From Sabellastarte sp. h YS-2021 (Eukaryota; Annelida; Polychaeta; Sabellida; Sabellidae): DNA of 64,000 bases. The stretch is from contig OZ024936.1 in assembly GCA_964017235.1 (NCBI GenBank), positions 61,803,028 to 61,867,027 on the forward strand, given 5' to 3'. The position numbers and the translations under genes are program-made. The number at the start of each line of letters is the position of its first letter. The stretch's first letter is position 1. Shown here piece by piece: positions 44,901 through 57,080 of the stretch. The notes beneath the pieces are model-generated. The model saw only the letters and a list, made by a program, of their open reading frames with translations, had not been told where the DNA came from and searched no databases.

Positions 44901-47035
44901 TTGGGGAGGGGAAAATTTTTTTTAAATTACCAAGAGTACAATGCTCAGATACCCTGTGGGTCGAAAATTTTGACGAAATCGCTCTATCTGGCACGGTTAA
45001 GGAGATAGAAGGAAATTTGTGTTTTGCCATTTTTGGCAAAAATTCGAAAATTCAAAATGGCCGCCATTTTTGGGGAGGGGAAAATTTTTGGAAAATTGCA
45101 AAGATTGCATTCCTTAGATACCCTGTGGGTCGAAAATTTCGACGAAATCGCTCTATCTCGCACGGTTAAGGAGATAGAAGCAAATTAGTGTTTTGCCATT
45201 TTTGGCAAAAATTCGAAAATTCAAAATGGCCGCCATTTTTGGGGAGGGGAAAATTTTTGGAAAATTACCAAGAGCACAATGCTCAGATACCCTGTGGGTC
45301 GAAAATTTCGACGAAATCGCTCTATCTCGCACGGTTAAGGAGATAGAAGCAAATTAGTGTTTTGTCATTTTTGGCAAAAATTCGAAAATTCAAAATGGCC
45401 GCCATTCAGGGGAAAATTTTGTAAAAATTACCAAGAGCACAATGCTCAGATACCCTGTGGGTCGAAAATTTTGACAAAATCGCTCTATCTGGCACGGTTA
45501 AGGAGATAGAAGCAAATTTGTGTTTTGCCATTTTTGGCAAAAATTCGAAAATTCAAAATGGCCGCCATTTTTGGGGAGGGGAAAATTTTTGGAAAATTGC
45601 AAAGATTGCATTCCTTAGATACCCTGTGGGTCGAAAATTTCGACGAAATCGCTCTATCTCGCACGGTTAAGGAGATAGAAGCAAATTAGTGTTTTGCCAT
45701 TTTTGGCAAAAATTCGAAAATTCAAAATGGCCGCCATTTTTGGGGAGGGGAAAATTTTTGGAAAATTACCAAGAGCACAATGCTCAGATACCCTGTGGGT
45801 CGAAAATTTTGACGAAATCGCTCTATCTCGCACGGTTAAGGAGATAGAAGCAAATTTGTGTTTTGCCATTTTTGGCAAAAATTCGAAAATTCAAAATGGC
45901 CGCCATTTTTGGGGAGGGGAAAATTTTTTAAAAATTACCAAGAGTACAATGCTCAGATGCCCTGTGGGTCGAAAATTTTGACGAAATCGCTCTATCTCGC
46001 ACGGTTAAGGAGATAGAAGCAGATTGGTGTTTTGCCATTTTTGGCAAAAATTCGAAAATTCAAAATGGCCGCCATTTTTGGGGAGGGGAAAATTTTTTGA
46101 AAATTGCAAAGATTGCATTCCTTAGATACCCTGTGGGTCGAAAATTTCGACGAAATCGCTCTATCTCGCACGGTTAAGGAGATAGAAGCAAATTTGTGTT
46201 TTGCCATTTTTGGCAAAAATTCGAAAATTCAAAATGGCCGCCATTTTTGGGGAGGGGAAAATTTTTGGAAAATTGCAAAAATTGCATTCCTTAGATACCC
46301 TGTGGGTCGAAAATTTCGACGAAATCACTCTATCTCGCACGGTTAAGGAGATAGAAGCAAATTAGTGTTTTGCCATTTTTGGCAAAAATTCGAAAATTCA
46401 AAATGGCCGCCATTTTGGGGGAGGGGAAAATTTTTGGAAAAATTACCAAGAGCACAATGCTCAGATACCCTGTGGGTCAAAAATTTTGACGAAATCGCTC
46501 TATCTGGCACGGTTAAGGAGATAGAAGCAAATTTGTGTTTTGCCATTTTTGGCAAAAATTCGAAAATTCAAAATGGCCGCCATTTTTGGGGAGGGGAAAA
46601 TTTTTTTAAAATTACCAAGAGTACAATGCTCAGATACCCTGTGGGTCGAAAATTTTGACGAAATCGCTCTATCTCGCACGGTTAAGGAGATAGAAGCAGA
46701 TTGGTGTTTTGCCATTTTTGGCAAAAATTCGAAAATTCAAAATGGCCGCCATTTTTGGGGAGGGGAAAATTTTTTTGAAAATTGCAAAGATTGCATTCCT
46801 TAGATACCCTGTGGGTCGAAAATTTCGACGAAATCGCTCTATCTCGCACGGTTAAGGAGATAGAAGCAAATTTGTGTTTTGCCATTTTTGGCAAAAATTC
46901 GAAAATTCAAAATGGCCGCCATTTTTGGGGAGGGGAAAATTTTTTGAAAATTGCAAATATTACATTCCTTAAATACCCTGTGGGTCGAAAATTTCGACGA
47001 AATCGCTCTATCTCACACGGTTTCTGAGATATTAG
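41990..47035. repeat. 169-bp satellite array (S1), about 30 copies
   Basis: GCCGCCATTTTTGGGGAGG recurs about every 169 bases from about 42027 to 46919. Units hold CCCTGTGGGTCGAAAATTT, CGAAATCGCTCTATCT(C/G)GCACGG, TTAAGGAGATAGAAGCAAAT, TGTTTTGCCATTTTTGGCAA, AAATTCGAAAATTCAAAATG and AAAATTTTT. Two main variants alternate, one with ACCAAGAGYACAATGCTCAG and the other with GCAAAGATTGCATTCCTTAG. Because 169 is not a multiple of three, the many 70-106 codon frames on both strands are repeat artefacts. Confidence 0.95.
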
Positions 47036-47440
47036 CAAATTACTCAAAAGTAGTACTGAAAATACACAATGAAGTACCTAAATGGCTATTACTCATGTAC
47101 TGACAAAGCTATCAGTCCCAAATGCAATACCAAGCGAGCTATGGACATAACAATCTTGTATTCAAAATTGTAGTAAAATATCTTTAATTATTTTGGCTTA
47201 AATGCACGGAAACCAATGGGTACTGAAAATAGCTGTACTTAAGTATTACTCAGTAAGCAAAAGAGGTACAACAGCCAAAAGCAATCCCAAGCAAGCTACT
47301 GACCCAATAAGCCTGCATACCAAATTTGGTGACAATAGCTCTAATACTTTTCCTTTAAATGAGCGGAAACCATGCGTGACGCCGGACATCGGACGCCGGA
47401 CGCCGGACATCGGACGGCGAAAAAAGCAAAAATAATATAT
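47036..47440. repeat. F3 tail segment with GCCGGACATCGG tract
   Basis: AAAAGCAATCCCAAGCAAGC and CCAAATTTGGTGACAATAG correspond to 13373-13620. The tandem GACGCCGGACATCG words (47380-47417) are an expanded form of those at 13634-13655. Confidence 0.7.
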
Positions 47441-47471
47441 CCACCCCCCAGGGGGGTGGACATAATAATGT

Positions 47472-47797
47472 TGTTAAATATTATCCAAGTTCAAGTATTT
47501 TCTAGTTTAAACATATTACGTGTTAAGAAAGGCTAACACTGTTTCACTTAATTATGTTCAGTTATTTCACCAGCAGAAGTTAATACAATCATTATTATGC
47601 TGGTGTTTTTGAAAAAGACAAAGAATGAGTGGACATCTGCCTATGTTCCCTGTTTTTTCTTTGTGAGTTTATAAAACAGAGAGAATGGAGTTTGTAAATA
47701 TCTTCTAGAGAAATAAAATGTTTTAGAAAGAAGTCCAGTTTTTTGTGGTTAAGAACTTAAGATTAAGAACCCGGGGATTTAAGACTAAGAACTAATA
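47472..47797 (+). repeat. 5' LTR of BEL/Pao element
   Basis: 326 bases starting TGTTAAATATTATCC and ending AAGAACTAATA. Contains a TTTATAAAACAGAG word near 47668 (possible TATA box) and AATAAAATG at about 47712 (possible poly(A) signal). The only difference from the 3' LTR is G at 47747 against T at 54317. Confidence 0.95.
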
Positions 47798-47815
47798 TGG
47801 TGCCGGAACCCGGGA
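47798..47815 (+). other. Primer binding site of BEL/Pao element
   Basis: TGGTGCCGGAACCCGGGA begins at the base after the LTR, with TGG pairing to a tRNA CCA end. The donor tRNA is not assigned here. Confidence 0.85.
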
Positions 47816-48109
47816 CTTAAAAGTGCAAAGTACCACAAGAAAGAAAAAGAAGAAAAAAGAAAGAAAAGATTGGATATAGATTTAAATCTGTGTCTATAGA
47901 ACTTCCAAGAACAAAGGATCTATTGTCCTGTCTAATGGTGTTCATTTCAACTGGATATCATTACCAATAGTATCAGAGAAATGTATTGAGACAATAGAAA
48001 TAACATTTTGTGTTATTTATCAAGAAGTATAATCAAGAAGTATAACAACATTTAATGTTATTTTAAGAAATTCCAAGAAAACAAGTACAAGAACTAAAGG
48101 ATTTCAAAA

Positions 48110-50734
48110 ATGAGTGATAAGGATTTAATAGAAAAGAAAAAAAGGTCACTGACCGCACAAAAAGGACAAGTTACTAAAGCACTTCAAAGATTAGAGGACA
48201 CATTATCTCAGCCTGAAGCTGATAATGATGTTATTCAAGAACTGTTGGAAAACCTGAACAAAAGATATGAGAAAGTTGAAGGGATCTATGATACCCTGTC
48301 AGAGCTGATTGAATCTGGAGAACAAATAGAACAAATGGCAGTGGAGATTGAAAGCTGTCTCGCCAAAGTACAAGACACAAGAATCAAGGCTAAGAAGAAA
48401 ATGAGTAAGAAACCTCCACTAACATCAAGCGTTGGTGCCAACACTTCACAAGCTCATGTCAACCTACCCGAACTGCACCTACCAAAGTTCAAGGGTGACA
48501 TACTAGAGTTCCCTCAGTTTTGGGATTTATTCAGCAACACAGTCGACAAGGATCCAAAGCTGTCTCCAGTGCACAAGTTTACTTACTTGACTGGCTATCT
48601 TGAAGATGAGGCAGCAGATGTTGTTAAAGAACTGAGAGTCACAGAAGAAAACTATCAAGAAGCGAAGGAGCTCTTAAAAGAAAGATACCATCGACCAGAT
48701 GCCTTAATCTTTCGACATATACATTGCCTTCTGCACCTAGAGACAGATAAAAGCAAGAACAAGGACAATCTGAGCAAACTAAGATCAGTTATGGACCAAG
48801 TCAACATACATGTGAGATCACTTGATACTTTAGGAATAAAAGGTGCTGACTATGGTGTAATTCTAGTACCACTGATTTTGTCAAGACTTCCACATGAAAT
48901 TGTTTGTGAATGGTCCCGAAAATCAAAGAACAAAGAAAGAGATCTACAGTATCTGTTAGATCTGTGCAATGAAGAAATTCATATTAAAGAAAGGACCCAA
49001 AGTGTACGGATCACAAGTCTTGAAAAACCAGCAGATAAAACAACAGCCAATCTTGACCGAGAAAGGCGTCGACCAAAGCCAAACCTCAGTCGAGCAACTG
49101 CAGCTGCCCTGACCACAGTGGAGAATAGATGCATTTTCTGCAACAGAAATGGCCATGATGCTAGTGTATGCAGGACAGTAAGAAGTTTCACATGGGATCA
49201 AATTAAAGAAGCTATACAGAAGGCTGGGGTATGTTACAAATGTCTCAACAGTGGGCATATTGCAAAGACTTGCAAAGTGACATGCTCATCGTGTGGAAGA
49301 GGACACCACAGTAATATATGTCATCCCAGACAAGAAACTGAGTCACCAGGCCAAAGTAACAGTTACCAGTCAAGACAACCAATAACTCAGAAAAGTCTGA
49401 GCCAAGACAAGGAGACAAAAACACAGCCTCAACAAGATGATACAAGTGCCTCCTTGAATGTTTCATGCACTGCACATGCAAGTAAAGAAACCATCATGCA
49501 GATGACCAGAGTTGAAGCCAGTGGACTTAAAGCTCACAGTTCAGTGAACATTCTGTTTGATTCAGGCAGCAATTGCACCTACATAAAGAAGGAATTAGCA
49601 GACAAGCTTGGTTGTAAGAAAGTAAGAAGTGTTCAACATCAAGTGTCTATGTTTGGTGGTCATAAGACCAAATCTACTCTCAAAATGGTAAGAGAAGTTC
49701 AACTAACTGATCAATGTGGCAATCTACATAAGATTGAAGCTATAGAGACAACAGAAGTCTGTGCTCCTCTTGTGCAGCCAAAGATAAACACTGATAACCT
49801 TCCACAAGAACTCAAATTAGCAACTATACCATTTGGGATGGTGAAGATTGAAATCCTGATTGGGTTGGATAATTATTACAAATTTCTGGGAGATCAAGTG
49901 ATCAGACTGAATGAGAACCTTGTGGCACACAAAACTCCATTTGGTCACATAGTGAGTGGTGTAGTTGGAACATCAAGCGACAAGGCTGTTCTCTCGCATC
50001 AGCTATTTGTAAGGTCATCCTCTGAACAGTGCAATAACTACTGGGAAAATGATTTTAATCTACATTGTCAGTCAACCCAAGTTCAAAAGGACAATGAGTG
50101 TTCAGCCCAAGAGGACATAGCATGTTTGTGGAACCTAGAATGGTTAGGAGTTGATGAAAATGTGGTGGAAGAAGACAGCATCTTTACAAAGTTCAAAAGG
50201 CAATTAAGATTTGATGAAGATGAAAGGAGATATGCTGTGAAGCTTCCATGGAAACCACTTTCAAGCCAGCTCCAAAGTAATGAAGAAACGGCGAAGAAAA
50301 GATGTATCAAACAAATCACCAAACTGTCACCTGAGCAGCACAGTTTATACATGAATGTCTTCAAAGAATGGGAAGACAACAAAATAATAGAAGATGTGCC
50401 TGTGGAGGAAATGAATCTCCCCAAAGAAAGAAAAGTCTTCTATCTTCCTCACAGGCCAGTAATAAGAGAAGAAAGTATCACAACTAAAATCCGCCCAGTC
50501 TTTGATGGCAGTGCTACTGATCAAAATGGCTTATCAATCAATGATGCCCTGTACACTGGACCAAAGCTCCAGAATGACATAGTTGACATCTTGATAAGAT
50601 TCAGAACACACCAAGTAGCATTAACAGCAGATATTTCAAAGGCATTTCTTCAAATTCAACTGAGTGAAGAAGACAAAGACAGCTGCAGATTCTTCCTACC
50701 AACTGAAAATGGTTCCCTGAGTTATGCGATTTAG
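48110..50734 (+). pseudogene. BEL/Pao gag-pol, N-terminal part (Gag, zinc knuckles, protease, RT start)
   Basis: Frame of 874 codons from ATG 48110. Residues 1-100 are charged and helical (likely coiled coil). A DUF1759-type Gag domain covers about 120-300 ('LPKFKGDILEFPQFWDLF'). Three zinc knuckles follow: Cys341-Cys344-His349-Cys354, Cys375-Cys378-His383-Cys388 and Cys392-Cys395-His400-Cys404. A DUF1758 aspartic protease has Asp484-Ser-Gly ('ILFDSGSNCTYI'). RT begins near 790 ('TKIRPVFDGSA') with catalytic Asp841 ('LTADISKAFLQIQL'). The frame ends at TAG 50732-50734, inside the RT palm. The rest of RT is in the +1 frame from about 50724, so an indel (or, less likely, recoding) separates the two parts. 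Confidence 0.95.
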
Positions 50735-53495
50735 GCGACTTCCCTTTGGACTGAACTCATCTCCATTTATCCTGAATGGAACATTAAAGGTCCATCTGTC
50801 TAAGTACAATAGTAAAACAGCAGAAGAACTGAAAAGGAACCTGTATGTAGACGACTTATTGACTGGTGAGGATAATGCCACTGCAGCAAATCTTCTTTAC
50901 AGAGAGGCAAATCAGATCATGCAAGATGCCTCCATGCCTCTTGCAAAATGGAGGTCAAATGTCAAAGAATTCAAAGATAGCAACATTCCAGAAACAAAAG
51001 TGCTGGGATTATTCTGGGACAGTGAGACTGACGAGTTTCATTATGGAGGAATCAAGATTCCTGTTGAAGTTGTTGTAACCAAACGTCTCATCTTGTCCTG
51101 CATTGCAAGAGTGTTTGATCCATTGGGATACATTAGCCCTTATATCATTAAGGCAAAGATTTTGTTCCAAGAAGCTTGGTTTCAAGGACTGGAATGGGAT
51201 CAAGAAGTAACACCACAGATCAATGAAGAGTTTAAGAAATGGATTGAAGGCCTCCAAGAAATTAAGGATCATTTCAAAGTTAAAAGACAGTATATACAAA
51301 ATAGGTACACAGATGAAGACAAGAGTTTGACAGTTTTCTGTGATGCTAGTGAAAAGGCATATGGTGCAGCAATCTACCTGAAGTCCAGCCAAGGTTTCTC
51401 CTTGATCATTGCTAAAGCAAAGGTAGCACCAATCAAAAAGGTCAGTTTACCAAGACTTGAGTTGATTGCGTGTGTTATGGGATCACTATTGCTGAAGAAG
51501 GTCAAGACAGCATTAAGCCTTGAGAAAACTAACTACCAATGTTATACTGACAGTGAAATTGCCCTGCAATACATCAAGCAAAGTCCAGACAAATGGAAAC
51601 CATTCATAGCCAATAGAGTTATGGCTATTCAAGAAACAACTGATCCCTCACTTTGGCGCCATATACCAGGAGAGAAGAACCCTGCAGATGCTCTGACAAG
51701 AGGAGTACCTGCTACAAAGTTTATAAGATGTGTAAATGCATATGTCAGTCCTGCAATGGATTTGCTCCCACATCAGAATCCAGACTCTTCAGACATTAAC
51801 TCAGCTCCGAACAGCCCCAGCTGGCCTGTGTCTTATTATGCCCATCAGGAAGACATAAAATCAGATGATAGAGATGATTCACGAACATTAATAGAGAATA
51901 GGTTCACAAAGCCATTCATTTCATGTGAAAGATGGTCAAAGTTCACTAAAGCTATGAGAGTCATGGCTTTTGTGTTACGCTTCATAGCAAACTGCAGATC
52001 CAAAGCAAAGAAAATGGTGGGTCACATATCCCCTACAGAGTTAGCAATGTCAAAAGAAACTTTGATCAGGTGCACCCAGAAAGCTTACTTTCAAGATGAG
52101 ATCAAGCTTTTGCAGAAAGGAAGCTCAATTCCAAAAGGTTCAAAGTTGTACCCATTGACCCCCTTCCTGGACAACACAGGAATCATGAGGATCAAGGGAC
52201 GCTTGGAAAACTCTGATCTTTCCTATGAATCTGTCCATCCTGTTATCCTTCCAGGATGTTGGTTAGCCAGACTTGTAGTGAGAGACTATCACAAATCCAT
52301 GCATCATGCAGGCATATCAACTTTGTTAAATGCTATCCGTCAGAAGTATTGGATCATAGGCCTCAGAAGAATGGCCAAGTCAGAAGTAAAGCTGTGTTTC
52401 CAATGTCAGAGAATTCAAGCAACTGCTTGCAATCAACAGTCACCCAATTTGCCCAAAGAGAGAGTTACCAAACAACATCCCTTTGCAGTCACTGGTGTAG
52501 ACTTTGCCGGACCATTATATGTAACAGACACAGATGAGAAACATTATATATGTTTGTACACTTGCATGACTATCAGAGCTGTGCATCTTGAGCTTACTTC
52601 AAGTTTAAAACATGAAGACTTCCTGAAGTCCTTCCGGCGCTTCTCAGCCAGAAGAGGTATACCACAAACAATGTATTCTGATAATGCATCAACGTTTGTT
52701 AAGGCTAGAGACAAAATTAATATTATGTATGGAGACCAAGCACCCCAGTGGAAGTTTATCACACCAAGATCACCTTGGAAAGGGGGCTGCTGGGAGAGAA
52801 TGGTTCGCACAGTAAAATCACATCTGAAAAAGGTGTTAGGAAACCAGACAATTACTAAGGATGAACTTGAAACTGTCTTACCTGAAATCGAGTATGTGGT
52901 GAACACAAGACCATTGACTACAGTTACTGATGCACCAACTGACATTCGACCAGTAACACCAGCTGATTTTGTGTTAAACAGAGAAAACCTTGATTTCTCC
53001 ACACCAAAATCAATACAAAAATCCTTAGTTACTGGAACACAACAGCTACACAAGTTCTGGAAGTTGTGGAGTAATTCATATCTAAAAGGACTTCCAAGGA
53101 TGGTTCCTACATTTAAAGAGAAAGGTAATTTACTATTGGGATCTGTTGTTCTCATTAAAGAAGACAATCTTCCAAGACTCCAATGGCCATTAGCCAGGAT
53201 TATTGACCTCATGCCATCAGACGATGGACGTATCAGGACTGTAAGATTAAAGACAGCAAAGGGCAGTTGTGTTCGGCCTGTACAAAAACTCCACCTTCTT
53301 GAAAGTGCAAAGGATGAAGCACTGCCCAGTGATGATTGCCAAATGTCTCCTGTAATAACTAAACACAGGAAATCCAAGACTGCACATTTGGTAAAGCCTT
53401 CAGTAAGGTCTTCTGTGAAACCTGTCAAAGAAATCCATGTAACCACACGTACAGGTCCGGTTGTACGAAAACCACACACATATGGCTCACAGTAA
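50724..53495 (+). pseudogene. BEL/Pao pol, C-terminal part (RT end, RNase H, integrase)
   Basis: Frame of 923 codons overlapping the first by 11 bases; the ATG at 50724 is probably not a real start. RT continues ('FRRLPFGLNSSPF', YVDD at 41-44). RNase H has Asp207, Glu246, Asp276 and Asp322 ('FCDASEKAYGAA', 'LPRLELIAC', 'YTDSEIAL', 'PADALTRG'). The integrase zinc domain has His523/His527 and Cys558/Cys561. The integrase core has Asp593 ('GVDFAGPLY'), Asp653 ('YSDNASTFV') and Glu691 ('WERMVRTVK'). A DUF5641-type C-terminal module lies near 780-880 ('GSVVLIKEDNLPRLQWPLA'). All catalytic residues are present and no further stop is seen, fitting the near-identical LTRs. A 311-codon minus-strand frame inside it is a shadow. 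Confidence 0.95.
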
Positions 53496-54041
53496 ATACC
53501 TTAGTGCCTTGAAGGAGTATTATCATTCAGATTGGGGCCAGAATAATGCCCAAGTAATGCAAAGGGTGAGGGACAGTCTACCCCAATGACCCCTTCATAT
53601 CATGTTTAAGACTATTGAACATTATATTGGACATATACTTGTATAAACAGTTTTGTGTTTCATACACTTTTGTATAAACTTATTCTTATGTTTATTGAAA
53701 CAGAGTGTAAAGATTTACTTTGCATGTGTATTTTCATTTAAGTAAGAGTTTTTTGTTTAGATAGAAGAAGATTTGATTTATAGAGTCTTAAGAGACAACT
53801 TAGATTAAGCACAAGAAAAGTCACAGTTGCTATACTGTTTAATTCCCTACTTTGTAAAATGTGTAATCAGAAACTGATCATTGTACTAGTTGCTCCAGTC
53901 TTCTTTAGATTCTGGCCAGCTGTTAAGGTTTACGAAATGTAAAATTATATGTTAAACTTAAATGTTCAAAGTTAAAAACCACAGTTACTTTCTGAGATTG
54001 TTGGAGCCTCTTCTCCGATCCACGTCTCCAACTGGGGGGAA
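53496..54041 (+). other. BEL/Pao 3' non-coding region and polypurine tract
   Basis: No ORF; ends in the purine run GGGGGGAA (54034-54041) next to the 3' LTR, the expected plus-strand primer. No envelope-like gene is present. Confidence 0.85.
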
Positions 54042-54367
54042 TGTTAAATATTATCCAAGTTCAAGTATTTTCTAGTTTAAACATATTACGTGTTAAGAAA
54101 GGCTAACACTGTTTCACTTAATTATGTTCAGTTATTTCACCAGCAGAAGTTAATACAATCATTATTATGCTGGTGTTTTTGAAAAAGACAAAGAATGAGT
54201 GGACATCTGCCTATGTTCCCTGTTTTTTCTTTGTGAGTTTATAAAACAGAGAGAATGGAGTTTGTAAATATCTTCTAGAGAAATAAAATGTTTTAGAAAG
54301 AAGTCCAGTTTTTTGTTGTTAAGAACTTAAGATTAAGAACCCGGGGATTTAAGACTAAGAACTAATA
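54042..54367 (+). repeat. 3' LTR of BEL/Pao element
   Basis: 326 bases identical to the 5' LTR except T at 54317. The target duplication AATGT follows at 54368-54372. Confidence 0.95.
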
Positions 54368-54707
54368 AATGTAAGCATAATATGCTTTAAATTTATACCT
54401 ATGTAGAATAAAATTCCCAAAATAAAACAAGAGGAGAGTGCCCGTGAACAGGCACTGTGTCAGCTGACTGAGTGTTTTTGATTTGTGAAGGTGATTATAG
54501 GACAGAATAATTATCAGGAAAAGGGCTGTACAGAAATACAGTAAATGGTAACTGAACAGCAAGTTCGAAAGAAATTCCGCAGCTGACAGAAGAAAAGGAT
54601 AAAAAAGTTGTGCCCTGTAAATGGTATTATGAAGGAAAATAACAAGGTAATTGTTTAAGTGTAAGAAATAGGTTAAAACATATTTAAAGAAATACTACAA
54701 ATGCAAT

Positions 54708-55480
54708 ATCCTCGTTCGACCTTGAAGAAGGGGTCCAAGGTCAAATCTAACCACACAAATACATTCCCAGCCCATGATTTCCTATGGTTTACCATTCCAA
54801 ACCTCTAGGACCAATTATAAATGAGTTATAAGCACTTTTAAGCTTGGCTGTCCTCATTTGACCTTGAAGGAGGGGTCCAAAGGTCAAATCTGACCATACC
54901 AAAAGATTCCGAGCCAATGATTTCCTATGGGATGGTTTACCATCCCAAATCTCTGTCACCAATAATAAGCGAGTTGTAGGCACTTTCAATTTTCGCTATC
55001 CTCATTTGACCTTGAAGGAGGGTTCCAAGGTCAAATCAGACCATATCAACAGATTCACAGCCCATGATTTCCTGTCTGTTTACCATCCCAAACCTCTGGG
55101 ACCAATAATAAGCGAGTTATAAGCACTTTTAAGTTTGGCTATCCTTGTTTGACCTTGAAGGAGGGGTCATTGAAGGTCAAATCTGACCACACCAAAAGAT
55201 TCCCACCCCATGATTTCCTACAGGTTGGTTTATCATCCCAAACCTCTAGGATCAATAATAATGGAGATATAAGCACTTTTCATGACTGACAAAAAACACC
55301 TGTGGCGGCCATCTTGTTTCTCAAAATGAGGCCAAAAATATTCCCAGACAACATTTTATGGTTATTAATATATACTGCAAACTTAAGAAAGCTAGCTATA
55401 ATATTTTTTTTCATCAGAGCAGTAATGGTGAAATCTCTCTCTACACACTGCGGCTATCCAGTGGATACAATGATTTACTC
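54708..55480. repeat. S3 (GACCTTGAA) array, four copies, plus linker
   Basis: GACCTTGAAG recurs at about 54718, 54860, 55008 and 55151 (142, 148, 143 bases), with the same inverted CAAGGTCAAA words as at 9237-9972. It is followed by CGGCCATCTTGTTTCTCAAAATGAGG and GAAATCTCTCTCTAC, the same order as at 10290-10420. Confidence 0.85.
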
Positions 55481-57080
55481 AACAGTGAGAACCTGAAAGT
55501 AGCTATTGCTCAGCTATGCCATGACATAGAGGTGTGCAATTTCACTATGTTATAGCTGACCAAAAATTCTGTGAATAACATATTTAACAAATTACTCTAA
55601 ATGTAATAGTTTTCAAGTTACAACTGATTTACTCAACAGTGAGAACCTCAAAGGAACTATTACTCAGCTATGCAATGAGCTACATGTCTGAAATTTTACT
55701 ATGTTATAGCTAACCCAAAAGTAGGTGAACAACATATTTAAGCAAACTACTGTAAATGCAATAGTTTTCAAGCTACAACTGATTTACTCAATAGTGAGAA
55801 CCTGAAAATAGCTATTGCTCCGCTATGCCATGAGCTATAGGTCTGTAATTTCACTATGTTATAGCTGACCCAAAAGTAGGTGAACAATATATTTTAACAA
55901 AATACTCCAAATGCAATATTTTTCAAGTTATAGCTGATTTACTCAACAGTCAGTACCTGAGAATAGCTACTGCTCAGTTGTGCCATGAGCTATAGGTCTA
56001 TAATTTCACTATGTTATAGCTGACCCAAAAGTAGCTGAATAACATATTTGCACAAATTTCTGTAAATGCAATAGTTTTCCAATTATAACTGATTTACTCA
56101 ACAGTGAGAACTTCAAAGTAGCTATTACTCAGCTATGAAATGAGCCACAGGTCTGAAACTTTACTATGTTATAGCTGACCCCAAAATAGGTGAATAACAT
56201 ATGAAACAAAATACTCTAAATGCAATAGTTTTCAAGTTATAAGTGATTTACTCAACAGTGATAACCTAAAAGTAGCTATTACTCAGCTATGCCATGAGCT
56301 ACAGGTCTGAAATTTTACTATGTTATAGCTGGCCCAAAAGTAGCTGAATAACATATTTATACGAAATTCTCTAAATGCAATAGTTTTTAAGTTACAAGTG
56401 ATTTTACTCATGATGGAAGTTACTGAAAAGCCCAAAATTAGCTATTACTCACTTAGCTATTGAGACAGACACCCAACTTACTCACCATATTGTAGCTATG
56501 AAAAAAGTAGCTGAATAACATATTTTAACAAAATGCTCTAAATGCAACACTTGTCAAGTTATAAGTGATTTACTCAACAGTGATAACCTAAAAGTAGCTA
56601 TTACTCAGCTATGCCATGAGCTACAGGTCTGAAATTTTACTATGTTATAGCTGACCCAAAAGTAGCTGAATAACATATTTATACGAAATTCTCTAAATGC
56701 AATAGTTTTCAAGTTATAAGCGATTTACTCAACAGTGATAACCTAAAAGTAGCTATTACTCAGCTATGCCATGAGCTACAGGTCTGAAATTTCACTATGT
56801 TATAGCTGGCCCAAAAGTAGCTGAATAACATATTTATACGAAATTCTCTAAATGCAATAGTTTTTAAGTTACAAGTGATTTTACTCATAATGGAAGTTAC
56901 TGAAAAGCCCAAAAGTAGCTATTACTCACTTAGCTATTGAGACAGACACCCAACTTACTCACCATATTGTAGCTATGAAAAAAGTAGCTGAACAACATAT
57001 TTTCACAAAATGCTGTAAATGCAACACTTTTGAAGTTATAAGTGATTTAGTGCATGATTTCATGAATTTTAATGCATTAA
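55480..57080. repeat. S2 satellite, ~155-bp period, about ten copies
   Basis: GTTATAGCT recurs at 55549, 55703, 55858, 56013, 56168 and 56322, with intervals of 154-155 bases. Units carry CAACAGTGA-AACCT, GTAGCTATTACTCAGCTATG, CATGAGCTACAGGTCTG and AAATGCAATAGTTTTCAAG. A block near 56260-56500 reappears near 56570-56990. Confidence 0.9.

Larger units (their letters stand above)
41700..47464. mobile_element. Satellite-core element, GTCCACCCC hairpin end (family F3, copy 2, expanded)
   Basis: Shares its first 220 bases with copy 1 (ACTAGAAATCGGCCGCC..., ATGTCCACCC at about 41784, TTCATGCCTTTTTGCATTGG). It shares its tail too: AAAAGCAATCCC segment, GACGCCGGACATCGGACGCC tract, then hairpin TCCACCCCCC-A-GGGGGGTGGA at 47440-47460. 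The core has grown to about 30 satellite units versus about six in copy 1. Lies in the TRAM intron 41514-58284. Confidence 0.8.
47472..54367 (+). mobile_element. BEL/Pao LTR retrotransposon, young and near-intact
   Basis: Two 326-bp LTRs differ at one base. A 5-bp target duplication AATGT flanks them (47467-47471, 54368-54372). A primer site abuts the 5' LTR and a purine tract precedes the 3' LTR. Between them is a gag-pol with Gag, zinc knuckles, protease, RT, RNase H and integrase in BEL order. One frameshift near 50730 is the only coding lesion seen. The element is antisense to TRAM in its intron and landed four bases past the F3 hairpin end. Confidence 0.95.

Noticed and set aside
42404..47027. 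Dozens of 63-132 codon ORFs on both strands ('MPKMAKHKFASISL...' and similar)
   Set aside because: They are six-frame translations of the 169-bp satellite. The unit length is not a multiple of three, so frames change at each unit and no protein repeat is preserved.
52544..53479. 311-codon minus-strand ORF in the BEL element
   Set aside because: Antisense shadow of the integrase region, which has clear catalytic motifs on the plus strand.
53496..54041. Envelope-like third ORF of the BEL element
   Set aside because: No frame of useful length between pol and the 3' LTR.
47472..54367. Endogenous retrovirus
   Set aside because: Domain set (DUF1759 Gag, DUF1758 protease, DUF5641 tail) and lack of env place it in BEL/Pao retrotransposons.
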